Positions 25,674-34,797 of a stretch of 64,000 bases of DNA are shown here, piece after piece. The notes under the pieces are model-generated. The model made no database searches. It worked only from the letters and a program-made list of their open reading frames with translations, and had not been told where the DNA came from. This stretch comes from CADCWK01 sp965218235 (GTDB lineage Bacteria > Chloroflexota > Chloroflexia > Thermomicrobiales > UBA6265): the NCBI GenBank assembly GCA_965218235.1, contig OZ244595.1, positions 1,054,001-1,118,000 on the forward strand, read 5' to 3'. Numbering within the stretch: the first letter of the stretch is position 1; each line of letters begins with the position of its first letter. The translations under genes and the position numbers were made by a program.

Positions 25674-26938
25674 GCGCGAAGGTGTTTTCGTCTGCGGGTC
25701 GCGATCAACCACCCGAGGTGAGGATGTCGTGGAAGCACGAATCGGAACAAGCAGGGTTGCGCGTACTGCAAGTGGTGCCTTCAGTTGGGATAAGCGAGGG
25801 AGGACTCGCTGTAGTCGTCGTTGAGCTTAGTGACGCCCTCCAACGCGCCGGAATGGCGGTGCAGATAGTTACGACGAACTCCGCCATACCCGGGCGTTCG
25901 GGGCAACCCCGCCGAAGCGTTGCAGAAACGGACTTGCCTTATGGCGCCGAAAACCTTGACATCCGTTACTTCCGAGTGCGGAGACCCTATCGCTTTCTGT
26001 TCGCCCCCGATATGGCGCGCGCGCTGAACACTTCGATCAGTTCCTTCGATCTTGTGCACATCCATGGAATATGGAGCTTCTGCGCGCGTGCAAGTTGGAG
26101 AGCAGCCAGGCGCGCCGGCGTACCGATCGTCGTCTCTACACATGGGATGCTCGATCCATTCTTACTTGGCCGAGGAAGGGCGCAGAAGTTCATTGCACTA
26201 AACGAGTGGGTTCGACCGATGTTGCAAGGCGCCGCAGCCATTCATTGTACTTCGGAGCTCGAACACGACCAGATCTCCTCGTTTGCTCCTAACACCCAGC
26301 GCGCCGTGATTCCGAATGGTTTTCATCTCGACAGACTTGCCGTAGCGGCCGACTACGGCTCGTTTCGGCGCGAAATGGGAATCGGGGAGTCCTCGGCCAT
26401 AGTGCTCAATCACGGTCGGCTCTCATATAAAAAGGGTTTGGACGTTCTTTTACGCGCATTCGCGAGGGTTTGTGACCAAGTCCAAGATTGTCGCTTGGTT
26501 CTTGTAGGTCCAGATGATGAGGGGATTCGAGCCGAACTTGAGGCACTGGCGAGCGATTTAGGGATCGGAAATGACGTTATATTCACGGGCGAGCTTTCCG
26601 GCGCAAAGCTGGCTAACGCGATTGCCGCTGCGGACGTGTGGGTACTCACTTCACACGCGGAAAACTTCGGAATGGCGGTCGTCGAGGCGATGTCCGCCGG
26701 TAAACCAACGGTGATTTCGAGTGCCGTCAATATAGCTCAGGATGCTGAGCAAGCGGGCGCTACTCTGAAAGTTGATGTCGATGCGAATGCTGCAGCATCG
26801 GCCATCGTCGAGTTGCTCAACGATCAAGAATTGAGCCGTGCCATTGGCCGCAGAGCGCGCCGGTTCGTCGAGCGATTCGATTGGGGAAAGGTTTCTGATC
26901 AATACATCTCGCTTTATCGGGAAGTAAGTGCCCGATGA
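25670..26938 (+). CDS. GT4 glycosyltransferase
   Basis: The 422-residue protein starts in the stop of the preceding gene (ATGA). The N-domain has QVVPSVGISEGGLAVVVVELSDAL and HIHGIWSF; the C-domain has HGRLSYKKGLDVLLRAF and ENFGMAVVEAMSAGKPTVIS, standard for family GT4 (WcaL/PelF-like). It adds one sugar of the repeat unit, identity unknown. It ends with a 154-nt gap before the pyruvyltransferase, in which I see no gene. Codon use is mixed, less GC-rich than the flanking core genome. Confidence 0.9.
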   Translation: MSAKVFSSAGRDQPPEVRMSWKHESEQAGLRVLQVVPSVGISEGGLAVVVVELSDALQRAGMAVQIVTTNSAIPGRSGQPRRSVAETDLPYGAENLDIRYFRVRRPYRFLFAPDMARALNTSISSFDLVHIHGIWSFCARASWRAARRAGVPIVVSTHGMLDPFLLGRGRAQKFIALNEWVRPMLQGAAAIHCTSELEHDQISSFAPNTQRAVIPNGFHLDRLAVAADYGSFRREMGIGESSAIVLNHGRLSYKKGLDVLLRAFARVCDQVQDCRLVLVGPDDEGIRAELEALASDLGIGNDVIFTGELSGAKLANAIAAADVWVLTSHAENFGMAVVEAMSAGKPTVISSAVNIAQDAEQAGATLKVDVDANAAASAIVELLNDQELSRAIGRRARRFVERFDWGKVSDQYISLYREVSAR

Positions 26939-27092
26939 TGTCCGGCGCCGATAGTGCGCCGGACATAGCAACCGAAGGAGTAGAAGGGTGTAGCCGAGAA
27001 GAATCCCATTTCATACTCGTGGCTCAACTGGCATTCAGAAACGGCTACTCCTAGCTCACCCGATTCGTAAGTACCCCAAGGAGACCTACAAC

Positions 27093-28202
27093 ATGGACCT
27101 TAACGGAAAGAACGTTGTTCTTGTATCAAGCTGGTCACAAAACATCGGCAACGCTTTCTTCAGTGTGTCGGGACGATGGATCATGGAACAGGCGGCCCCT
27201 GGCGCACGTGTCACATGGTTTCAAGACCAGCCCGGATATCGCACGTTTCATAACCAAACTAGGGGAAATCCTCAAAACCATGCGAGTCTGATCGCATCCC
27301 TCGATGTTGATTACCTCGTACTTCAGGGCCCGATGCTGACCTCCACCTTCCGCGCTATTTGGGAACCTTCGTTCCGTGCGCTGCGGGAGCGCGGCACCAA
27401 GATCGTGCTCCTTAGTGCCGGACTTTTCCGATACACCTCTGAGGAGATCGCTTCCGTGCGCGAATTCTTGTCCGAGTATCCGCCGGCCATCTTGGCGACT
27501 CGCGACTCAGTGACCTATTCTCACTTCCACGACCTGTGCGAAATATCCTACGACGGTATTGAGAGCGCGTTCTGCATTCCAGATGCTTATCAACCGCCCA
27601 AGATTGACTATCCTTCGTTTGCGGCGGTTTGCTTTGACCGCTATCCGGAGCCAGAGATTGTTATCGGCGGTCAGCCCTCACCATCCGCGCCAAATGGACG
27701 TAGCGGCAGCTTCGAATTCGAGGACGCGACCTGGAACTGGACGTTTCCACGGATCCCGTACTTGCTCGCGAAGAAGGGACAAGGCGTTGCCTATCTCGGG
27801 GCTATGGCAGACCGAAGAAAGTCAATGCCTAACGCGTTGAATGGATTGGCAATCTTGCGACCCGAGCACCGCACGAACCCTTTCATTGGTTGGAAAGTGT
27901 ATCGCCGTCCCGGCGCAGTGGCCACGGATGAGCCGTATACCTATCTAGCCACGTACGCCAATGCGGAGTTGACTCTAACTGATCGCGTCCACTCGGGCGT
28001 AGTTGCATTGGCGTACGGAACGCCGGCGATGCTCTTTGGAGCGACCCCGCGGGATGCACTCTTCGAGCGCATGGGAATCGCTGACATTCGGCGTCACCCG
28101 GTTACGCTTCCTGAAGAGCAGCGTGTGGCTGAGCGAGAAAAGCTGGTCGATTTCCTTCGAAGCGGACTTGAACGGCTCGAATCCCGGGGCCAAAGAAGCT
28201 AA
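27093..28202 (+). CDS. Polysaccharide pyruvyl transferase family protein
   Basis: Start at 27093 with AAGGAG 9 nt upstream. The 369-residue protein opens with VVLVSSWSQNIGNAFFSVSG and has the family's C-terminal TLTDRVHSGVVALAYGTPAMLFG, the PEP-interacting region of pyruvyl transferases (CsaB/WcaK type). These enzymes put pyruvate ketals from PEP onto sugars of exported polymers. No signal peptide or membrane segment is seen, so it acts in the cytoplasm on the lipid-linked repeat. It has its own good ribosome site. Confidence 0.85.
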   Translation: MDLNGKNVVLVSSWSQNIGNAFFSVSGRWIMEQAAPGARVTWFQDQPGYRTFHNQTRGNPQNHASLIASLDVDYLVLQGPMLTSTFRAIWEPSFRALRERGTKIVLLSAGLFRYTSEEIASVREFLSEYPPAILATRDSVTYSHFHDLCEISYDGIESAFCIPDAYQPPKIDYPSFAAVCFDRYPEPEIVIGGQPSPSAPNGRSGSFEFEDATWNWTFPRIPYLLAKKGQGVAYLGAMADRRKSMPNALNGLAILRPEHRTNPFIGWKVYRRPGAVATDEPYTYLATYANAELTLTDRVHSGVVALAYGTPAMLFGATPRDALFERMGIADIRRHPVTLPEEQRVAEREKLVDFLRSGLERLESRGQRS

Positions 28203-28283
28203 GCCCGCCGTTCGACGCTGCGTTCAGGGTGCCGCTCGACAGCCAGTCCATTGGCATCCTAAAGTAGGGAAAGAGGTGCACTG

Positions 28284-28883
28284 TTGGGTCGTATCCAATT
28301 ATCGCTGACATCCCAGCGCGGTTACCAGGCAGGGCGGCCGTTCTGGTTCCGAAGCCTCTGGCTCGTGGTCGAGGCGGTCACCCTCCTCAACCCTGTTTTC
28401 GTCCCGTACGGGCTCAAGGCCCGCATCCTCCGCCGGTTCGGCGCGACCATCGGGCGGAACGTCATCATCAAACCGTCGATCCATATCAAGTACCCGTGGC
28501 ACCTCGCGGTCGGCGACGATGTCTGGCTCGGCGAGCGGATCTGGATCGACAACTTCGTCCCGGTCACCATCGGCGACGATGCCTGCATCTCCCAGGGTGC
28601 GTACCTCTGCACGGGCAACCACGACTGGGCCGACCCTGGGATGGGTCTGGTCGTCCGACCAATCGCGGTCGAGCGGGGAGCCTGGGTCGGCGCGTTCGCC
28701 CGCGTCGGACCGGGCGTGACGGTTGGCGAGGAGGCGATCGTCACCCTGGGGTCGGTCCTGCTCAGGGATGCCGCGCCGCGTGGCGTCTACCGCGGCAATC
28801 CGGCCGAGTGGGTCCGGGAGCGTACGATCCGGGACCGGCCCGGGCCCGGCGGCGGTGGCGACGCTGGACCGGCGCCGGAATGA
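28284..28883 (+). CDS. WcaF-like acetyltransferase
   Basis: TTG start with AGAGGTG about 4 nt upstream. The 199-residue protein has the WcaF-type lead (FWFRSLWLVVEAVTLLNPVFVPYGLKARILRRFGATIG), then a left-handed beta-helix (NVIIKPSIHIKYPW, VGDDVWLGERIWIDNF, TIGDDACISQGAYL) with the CTGNHDWADP catalytic-His loop. It probably O-acetylates a sugar of the polymer, as WcaF does for colanic acid. Composition returns to strongly GC-rich within this gene, marking the right edge of the AT-richer cassette. Confidence 0.9.
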   Translation: MGRIQLSLTSQRGYQAGRPFWFRSLWLVVEAVTLLNPVFVPYGLKARILRRFGATIGRNVIIKPSIHIKYPWHLAVGDDVWLGERIWIDNFVPVTIGDDACISQGAYLCTGNHDWADPGMGLVVRPIAVERGAWVGAFARVGPGVTVGEEAIVTLGSVLLRDAAPRGVYRGNPAEWVRERTIRDRPGPGGGGDAGPAPE

Positions 28884-28887
28884 TCCG

Positions 28888-29181
28888 GTGAGGTGGTGGC
28901 GCATCGGGCTGGGGATCGTCCTCGCCGGCTGGTTCGTCGGCGTCCTGCTCCTCGGGCTGGTGCTCAACACCTTCCGGATCGACGAGGGGCCGACGGTGAT
29001 CGTGGTCGACGCCGCGCGGGGCTGGGGGCTCCACCGGATGGACCTCGTCATGATCGCGGCCGCCGTCCTTCCGGTCCTCGTCACCGCGCTGGTCGCGACC
29101 CTGATGCTCCTCGCATCGTCTGGTTCCCCTGCGCCCCGGCCTGACCGACGGCATCGCGCCGGCAACCGGCGAGGTGGCTGA
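28888..29181 (+). CDS. Small two-helix membrane protein, unknown function
   Basis: GTG at 28888, only 4 nt after the WcaF-like stop, gives 97 residues. Two hydrophobic segments are clear: about 7-25 (GLGIVLAGWFVGVLLLGLV) and about 53-76 (LVMIAAAVLPVLVTALVATLML), joined by a polar loop. The C-terminus is basic and Pro-rich. No family is recognised. The close spacing suggests co-transcription with the polysaccharide operon, but there is no strong ribosome site, so the gene is plausible rather than sure. Confidence 0.5.
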   Translation: MRWWRIGLGIVLAGWFVGVLLLGLVLNTFRIDEGPTVIVVDAARGWGLHRMDLVMIAAAVLPVLVTALVATLMLLASSGSPAPRPDRRHRAGNRRGG

Positions 29182-29444
29182 CCCCGTCCGCCTCGTCGGA
29201 CCACCGGCTGGCCGGTTGGCACCACGCCAGAACCAAACGACCGCTCCGTCGTTCACCGCCGCGCGAGGTGATCTAGGCAGGACCAACGGCTGGGTGGTTC
29301 CGGACGACACGGCCAGATCGGACCATGGATCTGCGTTCGCGCTACTGATACGGTGAGAGTGATCGGGGAGCTGTGCGTAGTGTTGCCGCTCGCCGGTGGG
29401 CTCCATCCGACCCGAGAACCCCTACCCAGAGAGGGACAACCTTC

Positions 29445-30041
29445 ATGGTCGAACAGTCAGGACTCCGGTTCCAGACCCGACAGTCGCGCCGCCACGTCCT
29501 GGCGACCATGGCGACGGCTGGCTCGGCCGTGATGGCCGTGGGCGCGTTCAGCGGGCCGACCGAGAGCCATGCCCAGGTCGCTGGGACACCGGACGCGTCA
29601 CCGCGGCTGGACGCCACGCCCCAGTCGAACGCCACGCCGGATGCCACGCCTCAGACGGACGACGACGCGATCGCGCGCATCGCTCCACCCGACTGGTCGT
29701 TCACCGTTTACACCGTCCGGGACCCCTACGAGCTCCCGGAGGCGTCGATGCTGGTCGTTCCGCCAGGGACGCACTACTTCGCCACCGAGGTCGAGATCAA
29801 CAACGCCTCGAATCAGCCGCTCTCGTTCGCCGCCAGTCAGATCCGTCTGCGCGCCACCGATGGGTTCGAATACACAGCCGGTGGCGCGGCGGGCCCGGAA
29901 ACGACCCTGAAGGCCCGCGTGCTCCCGCCCGGTGACCTGACGCGTGGCTGGCTCTGGTTCAACGTCCCAGACGACGCGGAGCTGACCAAGCTGGTGTTCA
30001 TCGCCCAGAGCCCCGAGTTCTCCCTGTCGCTGACGGATTGA
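29445..30041 (+). CDS. TAT-exported DUF4352-like protein
   Basis: The start at 29445 follows AGAGAGGGA. The 198-residue protein begins with a twin-arginine-like signal (RQSRRHVLATMATAGSAVMAV), then an Ala-Thr-Pro linker (45-75) and an immunoglobulin-like beta domain with ATEVEINNASNQPLSF and LKARVLPPGDLTRGWLWFNVP, which fits the DUF4352 extracellular fold. The molecular role of that fold is unknown. The linker style recurs in the propeller-cupredoxin proteins at 45.5-48.7 kb. Confidence 0.75.
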   Translation: MVEQSGLRFQTRQSRRHVLATMATAGSAVMAVGAFSGPTESHAQVAGTPDASPRLDATPQSNATPDATPQTDDDAIARIAPPDWSFTVYTVRDPYELPEASMLVVPPGTHYFATEVEINNASNQPLSFAASQIRLRATDGFEYTAGGAAGPETTLKARVLPPGDLTRGWLWFNVPDDAELTKLVFIAQSPEFSLSLTD

Positions 30042-30167
30042 GGCGGACGCGGACGGTACCGATTCGACCGGGCGGTCCTGGGACTGGCATTGACGCGACA
30101 CCTGACCGTCCGTCAAAGCGTCGAACCCGGTGACCGTAGGCGCCGCCATGTCGGCCCCCTTCCATCC

Positions 30168-33100
30168 TCACCCGACGTAGGCGGTATCGCCCTGCCGGAG
30201 CAGTGCGTTGAGTTGGCCGACCTCTTCCCGGCCGATCCGCTCGACGGTTCCAACGATCTCGTCCAGCTCGCCGGTCAACCTGGTGAAGACGTCGCGCGCC
30301 TGGGCGGGCGGGGCGAAGTCAGCGCTGTCGACCGACTCGAACAGGGCGTTGAACTTCTCGTGCAGCCCGCTGGGCCAGAGCTGGGCCTCGTGTATCCCGA
30401 TGTCGATCAGGCGGGGACGTAGCGGCCCCGTGGCGTCGAGGATTGCCTGGGCAGCCCCGCTCAGTGCCGGATCGGACGTCCGCGTCAGCCAGTCCGACGC
30501 CTGTGCGCGGAGCGACTCGACCCGGATGATCGTCTCGTTGGTCCGGGACAGGCTGGCGAGGATCTCCAGCAACATTTTGCGCTGGGCGACGAGGTCGGCG
30601 ATCGGGGCGGTGTTGCGCGGATCGGGCAGGAGCGTGAAGGGCTGCGAGACGGTCTCGCCGTCGACAATCAGGCGGACTTCGTACTCGCCGGGGACGATCA
30701 GGGGGCCGTCGGGCCGCTCCCAGGCAGCCAGCGGAACATCGTGCAGGCTCGTCGCGCCGGGCGAGCGTAGGTTCCAGGTGAACCGGTTGACGCCGGGCGC
30801 GGCCGGAACTCCGGGTTCGCCGAGGGTGAAGCGGCGCACCTCCGTTCCGGCCGGATCATGGAACGACAGGGTCGCGTCGGTCACTGGGGAATGGGGGAGG
30901 TAGTACGTGACGACCATCCCGGCCGGTGGGTTGGTCCCGGCCGTCAGGAGGCGGACCGCCGGCTGGCCATTTTGGCCGGGGACGGTGTCCCAAAGGACGG
31001 GGCTGGTGTCGGCGCTGGCGTAGTTGATGTGGCCGGGCTTGGCATCGGCGACGTCGATCTCCTGCCGCCGCGCCCGGACCCTCGCCCTTGGCGGGAACAG
31101 CCGAACACCCCGCGAGTCGCCGGAGTCGCGGATCAGTTCCCGGAGTGGGTTCAGATCGTCGAGGATCCAGAACGACCGGCCATGGGTCGCGACGACCAGC
31201 TCGTCCCCCTTGATCGCCAGATCGTAAACCGGGACGACTGGCAGCCCACCGCTCATCCGGTCCCACGACTCGCCTTCATCCAGTGAGACATAAAGACCCG
31301 TCTCCGTCCCGGCGAACAGCAGCCCGGGCTGGACCGGGTCCTGGCGGATAACGCGGGTGAACTCGTCGGCAGGGATGCCGCCCGTGATCCGCGTCCAGGT
31401 GGCTCCGAAATCGTCGGTCCGGAACAGGTAGGGCGTCGTGTCGTCGAGGCGGTAGCGGGTCGCGGCGATGAAGGCGGTTGCCTCGTGGTGCGGTGACGCC
31501 TCGATGATGCTGATCATCGCCCACTCCGGCAGATCCGGCGGGGTGATGTCCCGCCAGGTCGCGCCATCGTCCTGAGAGATGTGAACGAGCCCGTCGTCGC
31601 TCCCGGCCCAGAGGACGCCCTGCCTCAGGGGCGCCTCGGCCAGCGCGTAGACCGTGCAGTAGACCTCGGCGCCAGTGTTGTCGCGGGTCAGCGGGCCGCC
31701 CGACGGTTTCAACTTGTTCGGATCGTTCCGGGTCAGGTCCGGCGAGATCACGCGGAAGCTGCCGCCCAGGTCGTCGGAGCGGTGGATGTGGTTCGAGGCG
31801 ACGTAGAGCGGGTGCGGAGCGTGGGGCGAGAACATGATCGGGAAAGTCCACTGGAACCGGTACTTCATCGACTCCGCGCCGGCGCCCCAGCCGAACAGCT
31901 CCGGCCAGACGGTGATGTTGCGCGGCTGCCCGGTCCGGCTGTCGTGGTGCGACATAACGTCGTTGTAGGCCCGCGGCCCGACCGGACCAGAGGCGACGAC
32001 GTGCCACGGCTCGTCCGGCTTGATGGCGATGTAGCCGCTCTCACCGCCACCAGGGGCGTACCACGTCCGTTCGTGGATCGCGACGTCGTCGGTCGCGCTC
32101 GGCAGGGTGATGGCGGTGTTGTCCTGCTGCGAGCCGTAGACGCGATAGGGGTACTGGTCGTCGGTGATGACGTGGTACATCTGCGCGGTCGGCTGGTTGA
32201 CGATCGTCGACCAGCTCTGGCCACCGTTGTGGCTGACGCAGGCGCCGCCATCGTCACCCTTGATCATCGTTCGGTTGTCTCGCGGGTGGATCCAGAGCGC
32301 GTGCTCGTCGCCGTGCATCGTCGGCAGCTTCTCGAAGGTCGCGCCGGCATCAGTCGACTTCCAGATGCCATAGTTCTGGACGTAGACCGTGTCCGCGTCG
32401 ACGGGGTCGGCGGTGACGTGCATGTAGTACCAGGGCCGAGTCCGCAGCGTGGACTGCTCGCTGAGCCGAACCCACGACTCGCCGTAGTCGTCGGAGCGGA
32501 ACAGAGCGCCGTCTCCGGCTTCGATCAGCGTCCAGACCCGGCCCGGCTGGGCTCGAGAGGCCGCGACGCCGATCTTGCCGAGCAGACCGCCGGGCAGACC
32601 CGGCTTCCGGCTGATCTCCTCCCAGGTATCGCCGCCATCGAAGGAGCGGTGCAGGCCGCACTCCTCGCCGCCGGAATCCAGGGCGTGCGGATAGCGCCGG
32701 ACCTGCCAGGACGGAGCGTAGAGGATGCGAGGGTTGTTCGGGTCCATCGCGAGGTCGTGTGTTCCGGACCGGTCACTCCTGTGAAAGACACGCTCCCAGC
32801 TCGTGCCGCCGTCGCGGGAGCGGAAGACGCCGCGCTCGTCGTTCGGACCGAAGGCGTGGCCGAGAGCCGCGACATAGACGGTGTCCGGGTCGTGCGGGTG
32901 GATCTGGATCTTGCCGATGTGCCGCGTATCGCTCAGGCCGGCGTGCTCCCAGGACCGGCCGCCGTCGGTAGATTTGTAGATGCCGTCGCCATGAGAAACC
33001 TGGTTGCGGATCGAGGTCTCGCCGGTGCCGGCGTAGATCACGTTTGGGTCGGACTCGGAGACGGCCAGCGCACCGATCGCGGCGGTGTTGAAGAAGCCAT

Positions 33101-33296
33101 CCGAGACGTTGCGCCAGGTAATGCCGCTGTCGGTCGTCTTCCAGACGCCGCCGGCGCAGGCCCCGAACCAGAACTGGCCGGGCGTGGAGACGTCCCCCGC
33201 GACGGCGACGACTCTCCCGCCGCGATGCGGGCCGATGTTGCGCCATGCGGACGCGTGGATGACTTCCTGGGTGAGTTGATGAGCGGTCTCGGTCAT
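30168..33296 (-). CDS. BNR/sortilin-like beta-propeller protein (glycosyl-hydrolase-like)
   Basis: The ATG at 33296 has GGAGG about 11 nt upstream; the frame is open further. The 1042-residue protein has many Asp-box repeats of the S-x-D-x-G-x-x-W type, for example KTTDSGITW, KSTDGGRSW, RSRDGGTSW and RTDDFGATW, across residues 20-680, giving one or two large propellers. After about 700 comes a beta-rich C-terminal domain with a helical end. Related proteins are annotated as glycosyl hydrolases or VPS10-like, without proven activity. No signal peptide is visible at this start, which is odd for the family. Confidence 0.85.
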   Translation of the reverse strand: MTETAHQLTQEVIHASAWRNIGPHRGGRVVAVAGDVSTPGQFWFGACAGGVWKTTDSGITWRNVSDGFFNTAAIGALAVSESDPNVIYAGTGETSIRNQVSHGDGIYKSTDGGRSWEHAGLSDTRHIGKIQIHPHDPDTVYVAALGHAFGPNDERGVFRSRDGGTSWERVFHRSDRSGTHDLAMDPNNPRILYAPSWQVRRYPHALDSGGEECGLHRSFDGGDTWEEISRKPGLPGGLLGKIGVAASRAQPGRVWTLIEAGDGALFRSDDYGESWVRLSEQSTLRTRPWYYMHVTADPVDADTVYVQNYGIWKSTDAGATFEKLPTMHGDEHALWIHPRDNRTMIKGDDGGACVSHNGGQSWSTIVNQPTAQMYHVITDDQYPYRVYGSQQDNTAITLPSATDDVAIHERTWYAPGGGESGYIAIKPDEPWHVVASGPVGPRAYNDVMSHHDSRTGQPRNITVWPELFGWGAGAESMKYRFQWTFPIMFSPHAPHPLYVASNHIHRSDDLGGSFRVISPDLTRNDPNKLKPSGGPLTRDNTGAEVYCTVYALAEAPLRQGVLWAGSDDGLVHISQDDGATWRDITPPDLPEWAMISIIEASPHHEATAFIAATRYRLDDTTPYLFRTDDFGATWTRITGGIPADEFTRVIRQDPVQPGLLFAGTETGLYVSLDEGESWDRMSGGLPVVPVYDLAIKGDELVVATHGRSFWILDDLNPLRELIRDSGDSRGVRLFPPRARVRARRQEIDVADAKPGHINYASADTSPVLWDTVPGQNGQPAVRLLTAGTNPPAGMVVTYYLPHSPVTDATLSFHDPAGTEVRRFTLGEPGVPAAPGVNRFTWNLRSPGATSLHDVPLAAWERPDGPLIVPGEYEVRLIVDGETVSQPFTLLPDPRNTAPIADLVAQRKMLLEILASLSRTNETIIRVESLRAQASDWLTRTSDPALSGAAQAILDATGPLRPRLIDIGIHEAQLWPSGLHEKFNALFESVDSADFAPPAQARDVFTRLTGELDEIVGTVERIGREEVGQLNALLRQGDTAYVG

Positions 33297-33372
33297 GGTC
33301 GTGTCGACCTCCTCGTCGTGTGGGGCTGGAGTGGGTCTGGATCGGATGGACGCCATTGCAAACGCCATCGTC

Positions 33373-33483
33373 TCAGATGGCGCGCGGTTCCGCGATCCGG
33401 TAGCCGGCCGGCGGATCGGCGCCGAGCAGATGGCGAACGAAGAAGTCCCAACGACGGCGGGTGACACACCAGTCGTCGTCCAT
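33373..33483 (-). pseudogene. Possible C-terminal remnant of an S9 (prolyl oligopeptidase-like) peptidase
   Basis: A 36-residue frame ends with RRRWDFFVRHLLGADPPAGYRI, which looks like the C-terminal tail of S9-type peptidases (a WDFFVRHLLG helix followed by PP-x-x-Y). The frame is open a little upstream of 33483, but no hydrolase core is present. It lies between the PCC-domain gene and the propeller gene. I infer a deleted peptidase gene. Chance resemblance is possible. Confidence 0.42.
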
Positions 33484-33525
33484 GCGGGGGGCGTCTTCGA
33501 GATCATCTGGGGGACAAACTATCGC

Positions 33526-33954
33526 TCAGGTCCGGCGCTGGATCTCCGCCCAGGAACCGACCGTGTCCCAGCCATCCAGCGGCGTGTCCGACGTGTCGGC
33601 AATCAGGACGATCGCGAAGGTGAGCACGGTGCAGCCTTCGTGCATGTGGCCGCCCATCGCCGTCTGCTGGTCCGAGAAGGTGATGTGGGAGTGGACCCGG
33701 CCGCCCATGATCGCTCCGGTAACCGTCACGATGTCGAACGGGCCCTCGCCGCGAACGTGGGCGTTCTCCGGCGGAATCTCGGCCGTCCCGACGACGTGGT
33801 AGTGATAGGCGCTGAGCGAGCCGACGCCGCAGAGGATCGCGCCGTGGCGGATGCCCTCTCGTTCGGCGGCGGCCCGCAGGACCTCGAGCAGATCCTCGCC
33901 CGGGTCGGCCCGGACGTAGATGAGCCGGCGCTGGGTCGCGATCTCGGTGTGCAT
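33526..33954 (-). CDS. PCC/DUF296-domain protein
   Basis: The 142-residue protein starts at 33954 with CAGGAG 8 nt upstream. It matches the plant-and-prokaryote-conserved domain: RLIYVRADPGEDLLEVL at the start, GAILCGVGSLSAYHYHVVG, and the metal-binding GGRVHSHITFSDQQ followed by GGHMHEGCTV. The His residues that bind zinc in known structures appear present (HSH, HMH). These proteins form trimers and have unknown roles in bacteria, possibly ligand or DNA binding. It stands alone. Confidence 0.9.
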   Translation of the reverse strand: MHTEIATQRRLIYVRADPGEDLLEVLRAAAEREGIRHGAILCGVGSLSAYHYHVVGTAEIPPENAHVRGEGPFDIVTVTGAIMGGRVHSHITFSDQQTAMGGHMHEGCTVLTFAIVLIADTSDTPLDGWDTVGSWAEIQRRT

Positions 33955-34359
33955 GGTGACCGCTCCTGATTTTCTGATGGAGTCCTTGGCGGCAACGTCG
34001 CGCGGTCAGCTTACCGCCATTCCGGCGTCGCCAGAATGGCGTGCTGTCGAACGTCTGACGGCCGTGCGGAATCGTCGTCGCCAGCTCGTCGCCCCAGCCC
34101 GGGTTGCGCGCCCGACCCATGGGTCGCTCCGGAAGGACGGCCGCCTTTCCGCCATCGGCGATGACCTCTTGGCCATCCGGGACGGGATTGTCTGTTCGTC
34201 ATCGAAGATGGAACGGCTTCTGCGTCACCACCGTTCGAGCACGCGACCAGGTTGGCCAGCGAGCCGGACGCACCGTGACGATATCGACCACCGTCCGCCG
34301 ACGAGGAGCGTGGTCGGCAATACCGAACCGCCGGGATGTCCGGCAGAGGGAGATGAGAA

Positions 34360-34695
34360 GTGGATACGAATGGGATGCGCGAACTACTGCGGGGCTATCT
34401 CGGCGACCTGGACTGGTCCGGCGGCGCGACCCAGGATCGGGTCGTTGGCCACCTGGTCGGGCGCGACCCCGCGCTCGCGACGATGGTCAACCAGTATGTC
34501 GTGGATGGGTCATACCGGGACGCCGCCCACCTGATGACGGTCATCCCCGAAGAGGCCTGGCAGAACGTCCAGGGCGACGCCTGGCGAGGTGGGGACAGCC
34601 TGGATCCGGCCGACGTCCCGAGCAACTTCCGGGGCGGAGCGACCGACCGGACCGAGCGGGATGCATCCCGCACGAGGCGGGGTGGCGACGCATAG
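34360..34695 (+). CDS. Small hypothetical protein
   Basis: GTG start at 34360, with AGGGAG about 7 nt upstream. The 111-residue product is hydrophilic, with a helical N-terminal half (MRELLRGYLGDLDW, DRVVGHLVGRDPALATMVNQYV) and a charged tail. No known domain is recognised. Plausible codon use and a good ribosome site support a real gene. About 360 nt upstream of it, back to the PCC gene start, show nothing recognisable. Confidence 0.5.
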   Translation: MDTNGMRELLRGYLGDLDWSGGATQDRVVGHLVGRDPALATMVNQYVVDGSYRDAAHLMTVIPEEAWQNVQGDAWRGGDSLDPADVPSNFRGGATDRTERDASRTRRGGDA

Positions 34696-34738
34696 GTCTG
34701 CGCCCGGTCTGCATGGAGACTTGAAGTCATCAACGTCG

Positions 34739-34770
34739 ACAGGGAAGGCTTGACATCTGGCCCTCCCTGT
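34739..34770. terminator. Candidate terminator between convergent genes
   Basis: ACAGGGA pairs with TCCCTGT, and with single-base bulges a GG-CC extension is possible. It stands between the stops of the small hypothetical gene (plus) and the permease (minus). There is no clear T-run. Confidence 0.4.
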
Positions 34771-34797
34771 TCCGTATTGCCCGGGCGCGGGGATGCC

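Noticed and set aside
31581..33464. Long open plus-strand frame (627 codons) opposite the BNR propeller gene
   Set aside because: It is antisense to a clear propeller gene, has no recognisable domain, and is Val/Arg/Gly/Asp-rich as expected from the complement of GC-rich codons.
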